From: Alteromonas sp. 5E99-2
GTDB taxonomy: Bacteria; Pseudomonadota; Gammaproteobacteria; Enterobacterales; Alteromonadaceae
Assembly: GCF_017368475.1 (NCBI RefSeq)
Contig: NZ_JAFNJE010000005.1
Span: 1 to 64,000, forward strand
Direction of reading: 5' to 3'
DNA: 64,000 bases
Shown: in pieces, positions 46,345-56,758 of the stretch
How the letters are laid out: each line of letters opens with the position of its first letter
How positions within the stretch are numbered: position 1 is the stretch's first letter
The notes under the pieces: model-generated
Databases searched by the model: none
Told to the model about the DNA's origin: nothing
What the model saw: the letters and a program-made list of their open reading frames with translations, nothing else
Translations under genes and position numbers: made by a program

Positions 46345-47653
46345 AACACAAGGTCATTCTAGCGCCACCTAAAGGTGAAGTTCCAATCACCAAGTTACCT
46401 GCGTAGCTAGACATAATATCCACCACTAAGGCCAAGCCAATCCCTTGGCCTTCTTGGTAATTATCTAAGCGATTACCTCGAGTGAGTAAAAGGTGTCGTT
46501 TGTTTTCAGGGATCCCTGGGCCATCATCATCCACATGAATATCAAAGGTATTGAGCTTTTTTTCTATACTCAATGCAACATTGGATTTGGCGGCCTTACA
46601 GGCGTTATCGAACAAATTACCAAGGCATTCCATAAGGTCGGTTTGTTCTGCCATTATTTCAATGTCGTCGGCAACACTGTGCTCAATAATCAAAGATTTA
46701 TCGGCGTGTACTTTTTTCATTGCGCCTACTAATTTTCCAACTAAAGGCGCTAATTGTGTCATTTGTTGAATACCAGCGGAAGTTGTCGACGCCCGCTTAA
46801 GTTGCCTATCGATAATGGCTTTAATTTCAAACAAGGGTTGTTCTAGTGTTTCAGTTGATGCTTGATGAATTTTAGCTTCGCCTAATGCAACAGTTAAAGG
46901 GGTTTTTAAACTGTGAGCTAAATCGCTTAAGCTGTTTTTATAGCGTTCTCTTTGTTGATATTCATTGTCGATCAGCAGATTAATACTGTTGGTTAACGGT
47001 GCAATTTCTTTAGGGTATTCATTCTTAATGTGGGATTGGGATCCCGATGTGGTGCGCTTAATTTCATGCCGCAAACGAGACAGAGGTCGCAATAAAAAGC
47101 GTATTCCCATAATCAGACATACCAATAACCCTAAATTTAACATGCCCATCCAGCCCCACAAGGTTTTTAAAAAGGTCCTTCGTGCAGCAATATAGCTAGA
47201 TTGATCGAACAGAACAGAAAAATACACAGGGGAGAAGCCCCAGTCGGTTTCAAATTCAGCGGTGTAGGAATAAATGAAGTGCTCATTTGTTTCAATAAAG
47301 CTTTCTTGGCCGGTGTCAGGAGGCTCAGGTAAATGATAAAGAGGCATTCCGTCGGTAGAGGCTGATTGCCAAACTAGGGTGTCTTTCCATCGAATATAAC
47401 CGTATACGCCAGATTCACTCAGATTCAATTTTTCATCGTAAACAAATATCGGCATATTGGGCGCGTCATCTTCGAAATTAAATTCACTTATCAGCATTAA
47501 TGCTGTGAGTTTTAATTGTTCTAATGTGGCGCTTTTAAGCGTAGCGGCATAGGCTCTATCAATAGCGAAAATCGCGATAGGTGTAAATAAGATAAGGGCG
47601 ACTAGCGCAATAATTGCGCTTCTTGCTCTTAGTGAAACAGAATTTAAGCCCAT
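46316..47653 (-). CDS. PhoQ-like sensor histidine kinase
   Basis: A 445-residue sensor kinase: helix 1 (IIALVALILFTPIAIFAI), a periplasmic sensor of about 130 residues, helix 2 near residues 165-190, HAMP, the phosphorylated His247 in DLAHSLKTPLTVALGE, then the ATPase N-box NLFDNACKAA and G-boxes DDGPGIPENK and GQGIGLALV. The pairing, order and size resemble PhoQ, but the ligand is unproven. Its start overlaps the response-regulator stop by ten bases. The 3' end overlaps the convergent permease gene by 29 bases. Confidence 0.88.
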   Translation of the reverse strand: MGLNSVSLRARSAIIALVALILFTPIAIFAIDRAYAATLKSATLEQLKLTALMLISEFNFEDDAPNMPIFVYDEKLNLSESGVYGYIRWKDTLVWQSASTDGMPLYHLPEPPDTGQESFIETNEHFIYSYTAEFETDWGFSPVYFSVLFDQSSYIAARRTFLKTLWGWMGMLNLGLLVCLIMGIRFLLRPLSRLRHEIKRTTSGSQSHIKNEYPKEIAPLTNSINLLIDNEYQQRERYKNSLSDLAHSLKTPLTVALGEAKIHQASTETLEQPLFEIKAIIDRQLKRASTTSAGIQQMTQLAPLVGKLVGAMKKVHADKSLIIEHSVADDIEIMAEQTDLMECLGNLFDNACKAAKSNVALSIEKKLNTFDIHVDDDGPGIPENKRHLLLTRGNRLDNYQEGQGIGLALVVDIMSSYAGNLVIGTSPLGGARMTLCFNCPEHSRR

Positions 47654-48318
47654 TTTGCTAGTCGGTAGCCTCTACCTCTAAGTGTTTCAATGGGTTTAAC
47701 GTCACCATTGGGGTCTAGCTTCTTTCGTAAACGACCGATAAATACTTCGATTACGTTGCTGTCTAAATCGAAATCTTGGTCGTAGATATGTTCCGTTAAC
47801 TCAGTTTTTGAAATCACTTTTTCAGGATTCAGTAAGAAATACTCAACAACCTTATATTCATATGCAGTAAGTGAAACGGATACATCATTTACTGTAACAT
47901 CTTCACTGAGTGTATTGAGTGCAATAGGGCCGTGACTAAGTAATGGATTCGCTTGACCTGACGCACGTCTGATTAACGCCTTGAGACGAGCCAGCAATTC
48001 TTCGTTTTGGAAAGGTTTGGTGAGGTAGTCATCTGCTCCAGCATCTAAGCCTTCGACTTTCTCTTGCCAGCGATCTCTTGCCGTCAGCATAAGTATGGGC
48101 ATTGAAATATCTTTTTTACGGCATTGCCTGACTAATTCAAAACCATCTATTTTGGGAAGGCCAACATCGACGATAGCCGCATCATAGGGATACTCATTGG
48201 CTAAAAATAAGGCTTTTTCTCCGTCATCGGCAAGATCGACACTGTACCCTTGTTGCTGTAGCATCACATCGAGTTGGGTAAGAAGACGACTATCATCTTC
48301 AACGACAAGTAAACGCAT
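47644..48318 (-). CDS. PhoP-like OmpR-family response regulator
   Basis: A 224-residue regulator with the acidic pair EDD at residues 7-9, phosphorylation Asp51 in IVDVGLPKIDG, Thr and Lys switch residues (MLTARD, LTKPF), and a C-terminal winged-helix DNA-binding domain (LTAYEYKVVEYFLLNPEKVI, NVIEVFIGRLRKKLD, TLRGRGYRL). It is expressed with the overlapping sensor kinase gene. A PepSY gene lies 69 bases upstream on the same strand and is a likely target or accessory. Confidence 0.9.
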   Translation of the reverse strand: MRLLVVEDDSRLLTQLDVMLQQQGYSVDLADDGEKALFLANEYPYDAAIVDVGLPKIDGFELVRQCRKKDISMPILMLTARDRWQEKVEGLDAGADDYLTKPFQNEELLARLKALIRRASGQANPLLSHGPIALNTLSEDVTVNDVSVSLTAYEYKVVEYFLLNPEKVISKTELTEHIYDQDFDLDSNVIEVFIGRLRKKLDPNGDVKPIETLRGRGYRLAKWA

Positions 48319-48387
48319 AATTATCAGCTCTCTCTTAATTTAGTTCGACGTTCAATAGTTGGATTTATTCGGCTTTTTATTGCTTTT

Positions 48388-48660
48388 TTATTGTACTTTG
48401 CCGGTTGTTCGATTCACATTTACAAATACAACACGGCCTGATTTAGACAGCATTTTGACTTTATAGCTGTTTGAACTCTTATCAACTCTAAGTACACGGC
48501 CTTCTACTCGACTTCTGGCAACCTTAACGGCTTGTGACTGGCTGATTTGTTTTTTGCTTTCTGAGCTTGATGGGGTTTGTGCTGCAGTGGGTAAAACTGC
48601 GCTGCTGGCAATTAAGCCAGTTGCAATACACAAAACCTTTAACCACAAATGAAAACGCAT
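48388..48660 (-). CDS. Small periplasmic PepSY-domain protein
   Basis: A 90-residue exported protein: signal peptide (FHLWLKVLCIATGLIASSAV, cleavage near AAQ), then a PepSY repeat (ISQSQAVKVARSRVEGRVLR, YKVKMLSKSGRVVFVNVNR, TGKV). PepSY proteins are often found before PhoP/PhoQ-like pairs and may modulate the sensor or inhibit proteases. I chose ATG 48660 because GAAGAG lies six bases upstream and the signal peptide then begins correctly; the open frame continues to 48681. Confidence 0.85.
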   Translation of the reverse strand: MRFHLWLKVLCIATGLIASSAVLPTAAQTPSSSESKKQISQSQAVKVARSRVEGRVLRVDKSSNSYKVKMLSKSGRVVFVNVNRTTGKVQ

Positions 48661-48768
48661 ATTAAACTCTTCGATAACCATAGTTTCAGTATATATTCTG
48701 CATCTGAATGCTTACTGAATGCAAATCCATTGATATAATGTGTAGATTGGATTTCAAAAAGTGTTCTT

Positions 48769-49653
48769 ATGCAGCCTATCTCATCTTTTTTTTGGCGTTG
48801 CCCATCTTGTTCTTTGGCTTTAAATTATTGTGATGGAGCCTGGACTTGCGAAAACAAGCATAGTTTCGATAAAGCTAAGGAAGGTTACGTTAATTTATTA
48901 TTGGCGCAACACAGAAACAGTAAGGAACCCGGTGACAGTAAGGCTATGATAACAGCCCGTAGGCGATTTTTGTCTGAAGGATATTATCAGCCTCTTATGG
49001 ATGAAATCGTTGCTGCTTTAGTAAAACATACTCAAGCTGGTGTCCAGTCAAAGCCCGAGTCACAAGAAAATACACTATCGCTATTTGATGCAGGTTGTGG
49101 AGAAGGGCAATACTTAAGTGCCATTTTCTCTGGGCTAGTTAATCAAGGAATAACCCCTAAGGTGTCTGGTGTGGATATTTCTAAACCTGCAGTGCAAAAG
49201 GCAGCTAAGTTGTTAAAACAAGGTCAGTTTGCCGTTGCAAGTACTTATTCTGTCCCTTTGTGTTCGGCAACACAAGATGCCGTTGTGCAAGTGTTTGCAC
49301 CAAGTTCAGAACAAGAAATTCACCGTATTTTAGATGACCAAGGGTTATGGATAAAAGTCTCTCCCGGCCCAGAACACTTGTTTGAACTTAAACAAAAAGT
49401 GTATGACACTCCTGAAAAACACACTGTTGATACACTTGTACCTTCGGGGTTCACTTTATTAGAAACTAAAAGTTTAACCTTTCCTATGAACCTTTCTTCT
49501 CCTGAAATTCGAGAAGCCTTGCTGATGATGACCCCTTTTTATTGGCAAATATCAGAAACAAAAAAAGACGCACTACTGGCGTCTTTAATGTCTTTAACCG
49601 CTGATTTTCATATTCAGCTATTTTCTAAGGCGCTGCCTAACACGGGTTTGTAG
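48769..49653 (+). CDS. rlmA: 23S rRNA (guanine745-N1)-methyltransferase
   Basis: A 294-residue methyltransferase. The N-terminal zinc finger uses Cys11, Cys14, Cys27 and His31 and is followed by FDKAKEGYVNLLLAQHRNSK and EPGDSKAMITARRRFLSEGY, as in RlmA. The Rossmann AdoMet motif is LFDAGCGEGQYLSAI, with SGVDISKPAVQKAA. It methylates G745 of helix 35. A mid-protein spacer is a little longer than in E. coli. Its 3' end overlaps the convergent YciI-like gene by 40 bases. Confidence 0.94.
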   Translation: MQPISSFFWRCPSCSLALNYCDGAWTCENKHSFDKAKEGYVNLLLAQHRNSKEPGDSKAMITARRRFLSEGYYQPLMDEIVAALVKHTQAGVQSKPESQENTLSLFDAGCGEGQYLSAIFSGLVNQGITPKVSGVDISKPAVQKAAKLLKQGQFAVASTYSVPLCSATQDAVVQVFAPSSEQEIHRILDDQGLWIKVSPGPEHLFELKQKVYDTPEKHTVDTLVPSGFTLLETKSLTFPMNLSSPEIREALLMMTPFYWQISETKKDALLASLMSLTADFHIQLFSKALPNTGL

Positions 49654-49940
49654 GGTTTCACTTCTACTTGCTGGTAAACCCCTGCTTCAATATATGGGTC
49701 GGCATCGGCCCATTGTTTTGCCTCTTTTAACGAGGTGAATGCGGCTATAACAACGGAACCTGAAAAGCCAGCTTGTGTGTCGTCAGGAACTTCGCTTAAA
49801 GGGCATGGACCTGCCACTAAAAGGCGACCTTCTTCGTTTAACGCTTTTAATCTATCAATATGTGCGGGTCGAGCGCTCATTCTTTTTTCAAGAGAATTTT
49901 CAATATCTTGTGAGTAAATTACAAAGTAGGGCATAGTCAT
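49614..49940 (-). CDS. YciI-like protein
   Basis: A 108-residue dimeric alpha/beta-barrel protein of the YCII family: RPAHIDRLKALNEEGRLLVA, GPCPLSEVPD, IAAFTSLKEAKQWADADPYI and the Gly-Val-Tyr end. Members have no well-defined reaction. It lies 14 bases after trpA on the same strand, so it may be transcribed with the trp operon; E. coli yciI also lies near trp. The C-terminus overlaps rlmA by 40 bases. Confidence 0.87.
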   Translation of the reverse strand: MTMPYFVIYSQDIENSLEKRMSARPAHIDRLKALNEEGRLLVAGPCPLSEVPDDTQAGFSGSVVIAAFTSLKEAKQWADADPYIEAGVYQQVEVKPYKPVLGSALENS

Positions 49941-49954
49941 TGATTTTGTTCCTT

Positions 49955-50773
49955 TTAGCGCTGAGTTGCAGCTTTCATGCTTGCAACGAAATCACCAAGC
50001 TCTGCTAGCATTTTATCTGCGTTGCCTAAGTGTTTAGCAATAATATTTACCGTCGCAGAGCCAGAGATCGCGCCTGCTGCGCCGGCTGCGATGGCTTCTG
50101 AAACCTGCTCTGGTGTCGATATACCAAACCCAAGTAAGGGCCTTGCAGCATTGACCGCGGTTAAATTATCTATAAGGGTTTTTGCTGGAATATCGGCTTT
50201 AGTTTCTGCACCAGTAACACCGGCTCTACCTAACAAGTACGTGTACCCTGACGATAGGTCACCTATTTGTTGTAAGGTCTCTTGCGTCGCATTGGGGGGG
50301 GCTATCAGTATTTGATCTATGCCAGTTTTATCAGCAATGTCTTTAAAGCTTGCTGATTCTCTTAACGGAACGTCGGCAATAAGAATTGAATTCACACCGC
50401 ACTTAGCCGCCTTTTCATAGAAACTTTCTATACCCGCAGCAAGCACTAAGTTGCTATAAAGTAGCAAACCAATAGGCACATTAGGGTGTTTTTCGTTAAT
50501 TCTTGCAAGCAGTGCTAGACAATCTGAGGGGGTAATACCAGAGCTCAATGCACGAATGCTGGCCGCTTGTATTGTGGGGCCATCGGCAATGGGGTCGGAA
50601 TAGGGAATGCCCAACTCAAGTGCATCAGCGCCACTTTCGATTAATTGCAAAATAATCTGTTCAGATTCTTTAATACAAGGGTCGCCGATCATGACGAAAG
50701 GAACAAATGCGCCTTGATTTTTTTCATCGAGACTCTGGAACATAGCATCGTAAAGGTTAGCGTTATTTGGCAT
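49955..50773 (-). CDS. trpA: Tryptophan synthase alpha subunit
   Basis: A 272-residue TIM-barrel that cleaves indole-3-glycerol phosphate to indole and glyceraldehyde-3-phosphate. The catalytic Glu and Asp are in [20 protein letters not shown], with the phosphate loops [10 protein letters not shown] near the end. It overlaps trpB by eleven bases, giving coupled, equal synthesis for the alpha2-beta2 complex. It is the last enzyme gene of the trp operon. Confidence 0.97.
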   Translation of the reverse strand: MPNNANLYDAMFQSLDEKNQGAFVPFVMIGDPCIKESEQIILQLIESGADALELGIPYSDPIADGPTIQAASIRALSSGITPSDCLALLARINEKHPNVPIGLLLYSNLVLAAGIESFYEKAAKCGVNSILIADVPLRESASFKDIADKTGIDQILIAPPNATQETLQQIGDLSSGYTYLLGRAGVTGAETKADIPAKTLIDNLTAVNAARPLLGFGISTPEQVSEAIAAGAAGAISGSATVNIIAKHLGNADKMLAELGDFVASMKAATQR

Positions 50774-51953
50774 CGAAATTTTCTCCTAAAATGCTAATGA
50801 CGTGATTCAAGTCTTTGTCTCCACGTCCAGAAAGGTTGACCACTATGATGGTTTCTTCTTCTGCTTCATCGGCCATATTCAGTGCATGAGCTAAGGCATG
50901 TGACGACTCTAAAGCAGGAATGATCCCTTCTTTTTTGGCTAGAAGCTGAAAGGCATTTAATGCTTCATCATCGGTCGCAGCAACATATTCAGCGCGACCT
51001 ATATCGGCAAGGTGAGCATGTTGCGGGCCTACCGCAGGGTAATCTAAACCAGCAGAAACAGAATAACTTTCTTCTATCTGGCCTTCTTTGTCCTGCATTA
51101 TGTAGGTATACGCTCCGTGCAAGATACCTTGGGTTCCTGTCACAATTGTTGCGCCGTGTTCTTTTGTGTGAACACCTTTACCTGCTGGCTCTACGCCAAT
51201 CAAGCGGACATTTTCTTCGTCAATGAAATCTGCGAACATGCCGATGGCATTTGAACCTCCACCTACGCACGCAACCACAGCATCAGGTAGACGACCTTCA
51301 CGCTCTATTATTTGGCGCTTCGTTTCCTCTCCAATCATTCTATGGAAGTCTCTAACCATAGTTGGGAAAGGGTGTGGGCCTGCTGCAGTACCAAGCAAGT
51401 AATGTGCTTTATCGTAATTTGCCGACCAATCTCGCATGGCTTCGTTAACGGCATCTTTTAATGTGCCAGAGCCTGCGGTAACGGGAATCACTTCAGCGCC
51501 CATTAAACGCATTCTAAATACGTTAGGTGATTGACGCTCAACGTCTTTTGCACCCATATAAATTCGCGCTTTTAAGCCTAATAAAGCACAAGCCAAAGCC
51601 GTTGCAACGCCGTGTTGTCCAGCACCTGTTTCGGCAATAACTTCCGTTTTACCCATACGCTTAGTCAGTAATGCTTGGCCTAACACTTGGTTAGTTTTAT
51701 GTGCGCCACCATGCAGTAAGTCTTCTCGTTTTAAATAGAGTTTTACTTTTGGGTTATTAACAATATTTCGCGTAAGTGTGAGGGCGGTAGGACGTCCTGC
51801 ATACTCGGTGAGTAATTGATGAAATTCTTTTTGAAAGCTAGGATCTTCACTGGCTAACAAAAATTCTTTTTCAAGCTGATCTAACGCAGGGATCAGCAGC
51901 TCAGGAACATACATTCCACCGTACTGTCCAAAACGACTGTTAAGCTGATTCAT
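50763..51953 (-). CDS. trpB: Tryptophan synthase beta subunit
   Basis: A 396-residue PLP enzyme joining indole and serine. The PLP Lys lies in [15 protein letters not shown], the catalytic [12 protein letters not shown] loop and the glycine-rich phosphate site [12 protein letters not shown] are intact, and [10 protein letters not shown] and [10 protein letters not shown] are near the end. It follows trpC after ten bases. Confidence 0.98.
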   Translation of the reverse strand: MNQLNSRFGQYGGMYVPELLIPALDQLEKEFLLASEDPSFQKEFHQLLTEYAGRPTALTLTRNIVNNPKVKLYLKREDLLHGGAHKTNQVLGQALLTKRMGKTEVIAETGAGQHGVATALACALLGLKARIYMGAKDVERQSPNVFRMRLMGAEVIPVTAGSGTLKDAVNEAMRDWSANYDKAHYLLGTAAGPHPFPTMVRDFHRMIGEETKRQIIEREGRLPDAVVACVGGGSNAIGMFADFIDEENVRLIGVEPAGKGVHTKEHGATIVTGTQGILHGAYTYIMQDKEGQIEESYSVSAGLDYPAVGPQHAHLADIGRAEYVAATDDEALNAFQLLAKKEGIIPALESSHALAHALNMADEAEEETIIVVNLSGRGDKDLNHVISILGENFDAK

Positions 51954-51963
51954 GATTGTCTCT

Positions 51964-53415
51964 TTAATTCTTTGAATGAGTGGCGCTTACTGATAAGCAT
52001 CGAGTTTGTTGTAATGTGCGATAAACAGCATCAGCATCTTTAATACCGGGCGCGCTTTCTACACATGAATTAATGTCAATAATGTTGGGAGATACCTGAC
52101 ATGCGTTCGCAATATTGTGCTCACCTATACCCCCCGCTAATATCCATTTTTGCTGTTCGGGTAAATCGGCTAGGTGTGACCAATCGAATGCTTGTCCCGT
52201 TCCACCTTCTTGTTCGCCCACTTTACAATCGAACAATACATGATCACAGTTAGGGTCATTCAGTGTATCGTTTGCTAACTCAAGTTGTTCGCTGGTGGGT
52301 GATACCGACATAGGAACGGCCTGCCATAATTGCTGTTCAGGCGATAACTTCGCTTTCAATTCAGCGCGAAACGAGGCGTTTTCGCTACCGTGAAGTTGAA
52401 TTGCTTTAATCGGCAAAGCGTCAATAACCGCTGTAATTTCATCAAGGCTGTTATTTCTAAACACGGCAACATAATGTTCAAATACAGCTTCGTCAGGCAC
52501 GTCTTGAACTATTTGCTTAGCCTGTGCAAGAGTTACAGCTCTGGGAGACGAAGGGACAAAAATAAAGCCTAAGTAGGTCGCGCCCGCTTGTAACGCAGAA
52601 ATGGCGTCTTTCGCTTGGGTGATCCCACAGACTTTGTTTTTACCAAACACTATGCTTTTTACTGCGTTAGGTAGATTCTTTTGTGCCATTAGGGCACTGC
52701 CGACTAAAAAGCCGTGGCTGATAGGTGATAAACGCTTTACGTCATCATGGGTGTAAATACCCGATTCAGATATAACCACAAAATCGTGTTGTGCGTCTGC
52801 AAGCATAGGGACTAGACGTTCGGTTGTCGCAAGGTCTGTAGATAAGTCGCGAAGGTTGCGATTGTTGATTCCCATTATTTTTGCTTCAAGCGCAATAGCA
52901 CGGGTCATTTCTTCTTCGTTGCTGACTTCTGTTAATACATCTAATTGCAACTGTTCGGCAATCGCTGCCAAGTCTCGATATTCATCATCACTGAGTACTG
53001 ACAACATTAGCAAAATCGCATCAGCTTGGTAGTAACGAGCAAGGTAGACTTGGTAAGGGGATATAAAGAAATCTTTATTGAGAACCGGTACCGTTGCTCT
53101 TTGGGTTACATAGTTTAAATACTCGTATTTACCTTGAAAGTATTTTTCATCGGTTAATACTGAAATACCCGCGGCATAAGGCAAGTAGGCAGACAAAATT
53201 TCATCTAAATCAAAATGCTCTCTTATTAATCCTTTTGATGGTGATGCTTTTTTACATTCGAAAATAAATCCAACCTTTGACTTATTTAATGAATCAAAAA
53301 GAGAGCGTGTTGATGGTGTCAAATCGTCAATAAAATGAGTAAGGGGAAAGTCCAATTCTCTTTGGGCGACTTCAACACGTTTATCTGCAACAATGGTTTC
53401 TAAAACATTGGCCAT
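51964..53415 (-). CDS. trpC: Bifunctional indole-3-glycerol-phosphate synthase / PRA isomerase
   Basis: A 483-residue fusion of two TIM barrels. The N-terminal half (residues 1-250) is indole-3-glycerol-phosphate synthase ([48 protein letters not shown]). The C-terminal half is TrpF ([43 protein letters not shown]). The same fusion occurs in enterics and vibrios. I chose ATG 53415, which overlaps the trpD stop as TAATG with GGAGG nine bases upstream; an ATG at 53421 is too close to it. Confidence 0.96.
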   Translation of the reverse strand: MANVLETIVADKRVEVAQRELDFPLTHFIDDLTPSTRSLFDSLNKSKVGFIFECKKASPSKGLIREHFDLDEILSAYLPYAAGISVLTDEKYFQGKYEYLNYVTQRATVPVLNKDFFISPYQVYLARYYQADAILLMLSVLSDDEYRDLAAIAEQLQLDVLTEVSNEEEMTRAIALEAKIMGINNRNLRDLSTDLATTERLVPMLADAQHDFVVISESGIYTHDDVKRLSPISHGFLVGSALMAQKNLPNAVKSIVFGKNKVCGITQAKDAISALQAGATYLGFIFVPSSPRAVTLAQAKQIVQDVPDEAVFEHYVAVFRNNSLDEITAVIDALPIKAIQLHGSENASFRAELKAKLSPEQQLWQAVPMSVSPTSEQLELANDTLNDPNCDHVLFDCKVGEQEGGTGQAFDWSHLADLPEQQKWILAGGIGEHNIANACQVSPNIIDINSCVESAPGIKDADAVYRTLQQTRCLSVSATHSKN

Positions 53416-54461
53416 TAGCATTTGCCTCCATTACTCAATTCAGCTGTGCGGGCGAGTAAATCAATTGCTTTACCTTGCTTCATTACGTTCATCGCTAATT
53501 CCGTTCCTTGAGAGAAGGATTTAGCAAGCCCTGATAACACCAACAACGCAGAGCAGTTCATCGCAATAGCAGCTTTATGGGCCTCTTTACCTTCACCGTT
53601 TAACGCATCCATTATCAGCATTTTGTTTACTTCTGGCTCTCCGCCTTCAATATCGCTTATAGGGTAGGAAGGTAGTCCAAAATCCTTTGATGTTACTGTG
53701 AGTACACGCTTGTCTCCGTGATCGAGCTCTACAATAGTACTTTCGCCGTGCAGAGCAAGTTCATCTAAGCCGTCACCGTGAACTATCATGGCTTTATGTT
53801 GGCCCATTAACATTAATGTTTCCGCATAGACATCGAGTAAGTGGGGAGAATATACGCCCAGTAAACTGTGAGAAGGGTTCGCTGGATTAACCAATGGCCC
53901 TAATATATTAAATACAGTACGGGTCTTTAGTTGGGTGCGAACAGGCATGACATGTTTCATACCTGAATGGTAAACAGGGGCAAAAAGAAAGCAAAGCCCA
54001 GTGTTATCTAAACACTTACGTGCGATTTCAGGAGACATGGTTAAGTTTACGCCACAGGCCGCAAATAAATCGGCAGAGCCGGACTTACTCGATACACTTT
54101 TGTTTCCGTGTTTGGCAACTTTTACGCCACAGGCTGCTGCCAATATTGCTGCTGCACTAGAAATGTTAATGGTGTTGTGGCCATCGCCGCCTGTTCCTAC
54201 TACGTCCACGAAAGGGTAGCTTGGGGTGGGGAAAGGCAATGCATTTGCAATCATTGCTCGCGCAGCACCGGCGATTTCATCAGGTGATTCTGTTTTTAAT
54301 TTTAAAGCAACCAACAAAGCCGTTAATGGAATTGAATCAATTTTTCCATGAAGCACTTCATTAAATACCGAAAATGCGTCTGCTTGAGACAGGCTTTTAC
54401 CTTCAAGCACTAAATTCAGAGCGGTTGGCATGTCCATACTCGGATTCATGGTTCTAAGCAT
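53415..54461 (-). CDS. trpD: Anthranilate phosphoribosyltransferase
   Basis: A 348-residue enzyme transferring phosphoribose from PRPP to anthranilate. It has VDVVGTGGDGHNTINISSAA, AKHGNKSVSSKSGSADLFAA, MKHVMPVRTQLKTRTVFNIL and GPLVNPANPS. Here it is separate from trpG, unlike the TrpGD fusion of E. coli. The exact start is uncertain: ATG 54461 has no spacing from the AGGGG box, whereas ATG 54449 lies 12 bases after it. The beginning overlaps trpG. Confidence 0.96.
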   Translation of the reverse strand: MLRTMNPSMDMPTALNLVLEGKSLSQADAFSVFNEVLHGKIDSIPLTALLVALKLKTESPDEIAGAARAMIANALPFPTPSYPFVDVVGTGGDGHNTINISSAAAILAAACGVKVAKHGNKSVSSKSGSADLFAACGVNLTMSPEIARKCLDNTGLCFLFAPVYHSGMKHVMPVRTQLKTRTVFNILGPLVNPANPSHSLLGVYSPHLLDVYAETLMLMGQHKAMIVHGDGLDELALHGESTIVELDHGDKRVLTVTSKDFGLPSYPISDIEGGEPEVNKMLIMDALNGEGKEAHKAAIAMNCSALLVLSGLAKSFSQGTELAMNVMKQGKAIDLLARTAELSNGGKC

Positions 54462-55056
54462 CCCCTAGGGTTAAATAATTCAGCGTGTTGGCCAAGAGTT
54501 GGCTGCCCGCTGTGGTTAATATGGATTCTGGATGAAATTGAAAGCCCATCATTTTATCTTGTGGGTGCCAAATTGCCATCACTTGGTCGCCGATACTCGC
54601 TAATTTCTGTAAAGAATCAGGGAGTTTTTGTGCAACTAACGAGTGATACCTTGCGATGGGTAACGGGTTAGGCAATTCAGAAAACACACCGCTTTCATTG
54701 TGGGGAAGCAATGACGCTTTACCGTGCATCACAACGGGCGCTCTTCCTACGGAACCGCCGTAATGTTCAACAATGGCTTGATGACCCAAGCAGATACCTA
54801 ACACTGGAATTGAGCCCGCAATTTGGGTTAAAAGTTCGGGCATGCAACCTGCATTTTGAGGTTCTCCTGGGCCGGGCGATAGGACAACCACAACCTGATG
54901 GTTTTTTTGTTTTTCTGCAATGGCATCGAGTACGGTTTGTACATTTAATGTGTTTCGAAACACACTAACAAAGTCGCTGACTCTTTCTAATTCATCCACT
55001 AAATTATAAGTGAATGAGTCGACGTTATCTAATAAAACAACTGCTAATTTAGTCAT
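54454..55056 (-). CDS. trpG: Anthranilate synthase glutamine amidotransferase component
   Basis: A 200-residue class I amidotransferase that supplies ammonia to TrpE. The triad is visible: Cys89 in LGICLGHQAIVEHYGG, and His and Glu in FQFHPESILT. It begins with LLDNVDSFTYNLVDELE. Starts two bases after the trpE stop and overlaps the trpD start, so E, G and D are coupled. Context favours the trp enzyme over the related PabA. Confidence 0.96.
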   Translation of the reverse strand: MTKLAVVLLDNVDSFTYNLVDELERVSDFVSVFRNTLNVQTVLDAIAEKQKNHQVVVVLSPGPGEPQNAGCMPELLTQIAGSIPVLGICLGHQAIVEHYGGSVGRAPVVMHGKASLLPHNESGVFSELPNPLPIARYHSLVAQKLPDSLQKLASIGDQVMAIWHPQDKMMGFQFHPESILTTAGSQLLANTLNYLTLGDA

Positions 55057-55058
55057 AA

Positions 55059-56660
55059 CTATTTCGCTCCAGACGCCGTTTTTACCGCGGTGATCACGGC
55101 CTGTGCTTTTGCTCTCGTCTCATCGGCTTCGGCTTGCGGAATGGAGTCGTGAACTACGCCAGCACCGGCTTGAACATGAGCGATACCGTTTCTCACAAAT
55201 GCAGCTCGTATTACAATACAAGTGTCCATATCACCGTTGCCGTTTAAATAGCCTACAGCACCGCCGTAGCTGCCTCTGCGTTTTTGTTCTACTTGTCGAA
55301 TAAGTGCGGCTGCACTGACTTTGGGTGCACCCACTAAGGTTCCCATATTCATACAAGCTTGATAGGCATGTAACGCGTCTAAATCGCTGCGAAGTTTACC
55401 AACAACTCTCGACACTAAATGCATTACGTGAGAATATCTATCTACGTTCAATAATTCTTTTACATGACGAGTTCCAGGACGACTCACTTTTGCAACATCG
55501 TTACGGGCCAAATCGACCAGCATGATATGTTCTGCTTTTTCTTTATTATCTTCTCGTAAAGACAATTCAAGTCTGCTGTCTAAATCAGGATTCGGACTGC
55601 CATCTGCGTGTTTCCCTCGGGGGCGAGTACCTGCGATTGGGTAGACTTCTACATCATTTGTGCTCGCAGTGTATTTTAACGCTGACTCAGGGGATGCGCC
55701 AAACAGGGAAAAGTCGGGTGTTTGTAGGTAAAACATGTAAGGGCTGGGGTTTTGCTGTTTTAAACAGCGGTAAGCCTCTAATGGTGCTTCACAAGGTAGC
55801 GAAAAGGTCCGAGAGGGAACAACTTGGAAAATATCGCCCGCGAGAATATTTTCTTTTAATTTTAGTACATCATTTTTGTATTGTTCATCGCTTTTATCGG
55901 TTACTAGAGGTAAATCTGTATTCGAACTTTGATTTAGCTCTTTCGTATAATTTTCTGGCAGTGATGCTAGTTTTGTTTTCAGCGTATCTATGTGTTGAGA
56001 CACTGCAAAGTAATTCTGTGCGACGTCTTCGCCACTGAACACACTACCGGCAATATCTGCAATACGTTTTTGATGATCAAAAGTAATCAGGGTTTCAGCC
56101 AAATAAAACAAATAGTCAGGACAGGTGTTTTCTTTGGTTGGAACTTCGGGCAAAGTCTCATAAGTGGCAAATACATCGTAACCAAATACGCCACCTAAGA
56201 AAACAGCATTGTCTATGTCGCGAATGGGCTCTAATGTTGACGAAATAACCCGTAGAACATCAAACACACTAAGGGCTTTTAAACGAGCATCTTCATCGAG
56301 GCTATCAGGTCGAGAGGGAATGCAAATGCGCAAACTGAAGTTCGTTTCATCGAGGCTTGATTCAATCTGACATTGGCCTTCAAGTGCACAAGAGATCACG
56401 GGTAAAACAGACTTCCCGTTATTGGTAAGTGCGCTAATTTCAACCTTATCAGCCCAGCATTCTATTTTTACTGCGGCACTGGTCATCAGTAGACTTTTGA
56501 GGTTGTCTTTACTGTCAATTTCAGCGGATTCTAGTAGCAAAGCCGGTGTATTAGGGTCGCAAATTTGCTCCATAATACTCAGCGGATCATTGTTATAGGG
56601 CACCGAATGGACAATGGTTTCAACTTGTCCTGTTTGTGTTCCGAGTGTTGCCAAAGCCAC
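55059..56660 (-). CDS. trpE: Anthranilate synthase component I
   Basis: A chorismate-using enzyme of about 533 residues, first in tryptophan synthesis. The feedback-inhibition site LLLES is in the N-terminal part, and the chorismate-binding C-terminus shows IFQVVPSRTFSLPC, YPIAGTRPRG, ELSLREDNKEKAEHIMLVDL ARND, GTLVGAPKVSAAALI and AGAGVVHDS. I place the start at GTG 56660, six bases after GAGG; an ATG at 56672 has no ribosome site. Expression is governed by the attenuator immediately upstream. Confidence 0.95.
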   Translation of the reverse strand: MALATLGTQTGQVETIVHSVPYNNDPLSIMEQICDPNTPALLLESAEIDSKDNLKSLLMTSAAVKIECWADKVEISALTNNGKSVLPVISCALEGQCQIESSLDETNFSLRICIPSRPDSLDEDARLKALSVFDVLRVISSTLEPIRDIDNAVFLGGVFGYDVFATYETLPEVPTKENTCPDYLFYLAETLITFDHQKRIADIAGSVFSGEDVAQNYFAVSQHIDTLKTKLASLPENYTKELNQSSNTDLPLVTDKSDEQYKNDVLKLKENILAGDIFQVVPSRTFSLPCEAPLEAYRCLKQQNPSPYMFYLQTPDFSLFGASPESALKYTASTNDVEVYPIAGTRPRGKHADGSPNPDLDSRLELSLREDNKEKAEHIMLVDLARNDVAKVSRPGTRHVKELLNVDRYSHVMHLVSRVVGKLRSDLDALHAYQACMNMGTLVGAPKVSAAALIRQVEQKRRGSYGGAVGYLNGNGDMDTCIVIRAAFVRNGIAHVQAGAGVVHDSIPQAEADETRAKAQAVITAVKTASGAK

Positions 56661-56691
56661 GGCATACCTCATAATTTATAAAGTTAAGAAT

Positions 56692-56722
56692 AAAAAAAAA
56701 GCCCGTTAAAAAAACGGGCTTT
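56692..56722 (-). terminator. trp attenuator terminator
   Basis: On the minus strand GCCCGTT pairs with AACGGGC around a T-rich loop and is followed by nine T residues. It lies 37 bases after the stop of the trp leader peptide and about 20-30 bases before trpE, as expected for the 3:4 terminator of a trp attenuator. An upstream GC-rich segment (CGACGGGCCGGCG) can compete for pairing. Confidence 0.88.
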
Positions 56723-56758
56723 CATATATTTTGCGCACACACACGCCGGCCCGTCGAG

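Noticed and set aside
55637-56038. 133-codon plus-strand open frame inside trpE
   Set aside because: Antisense shadow of trpE with no family resemblance.
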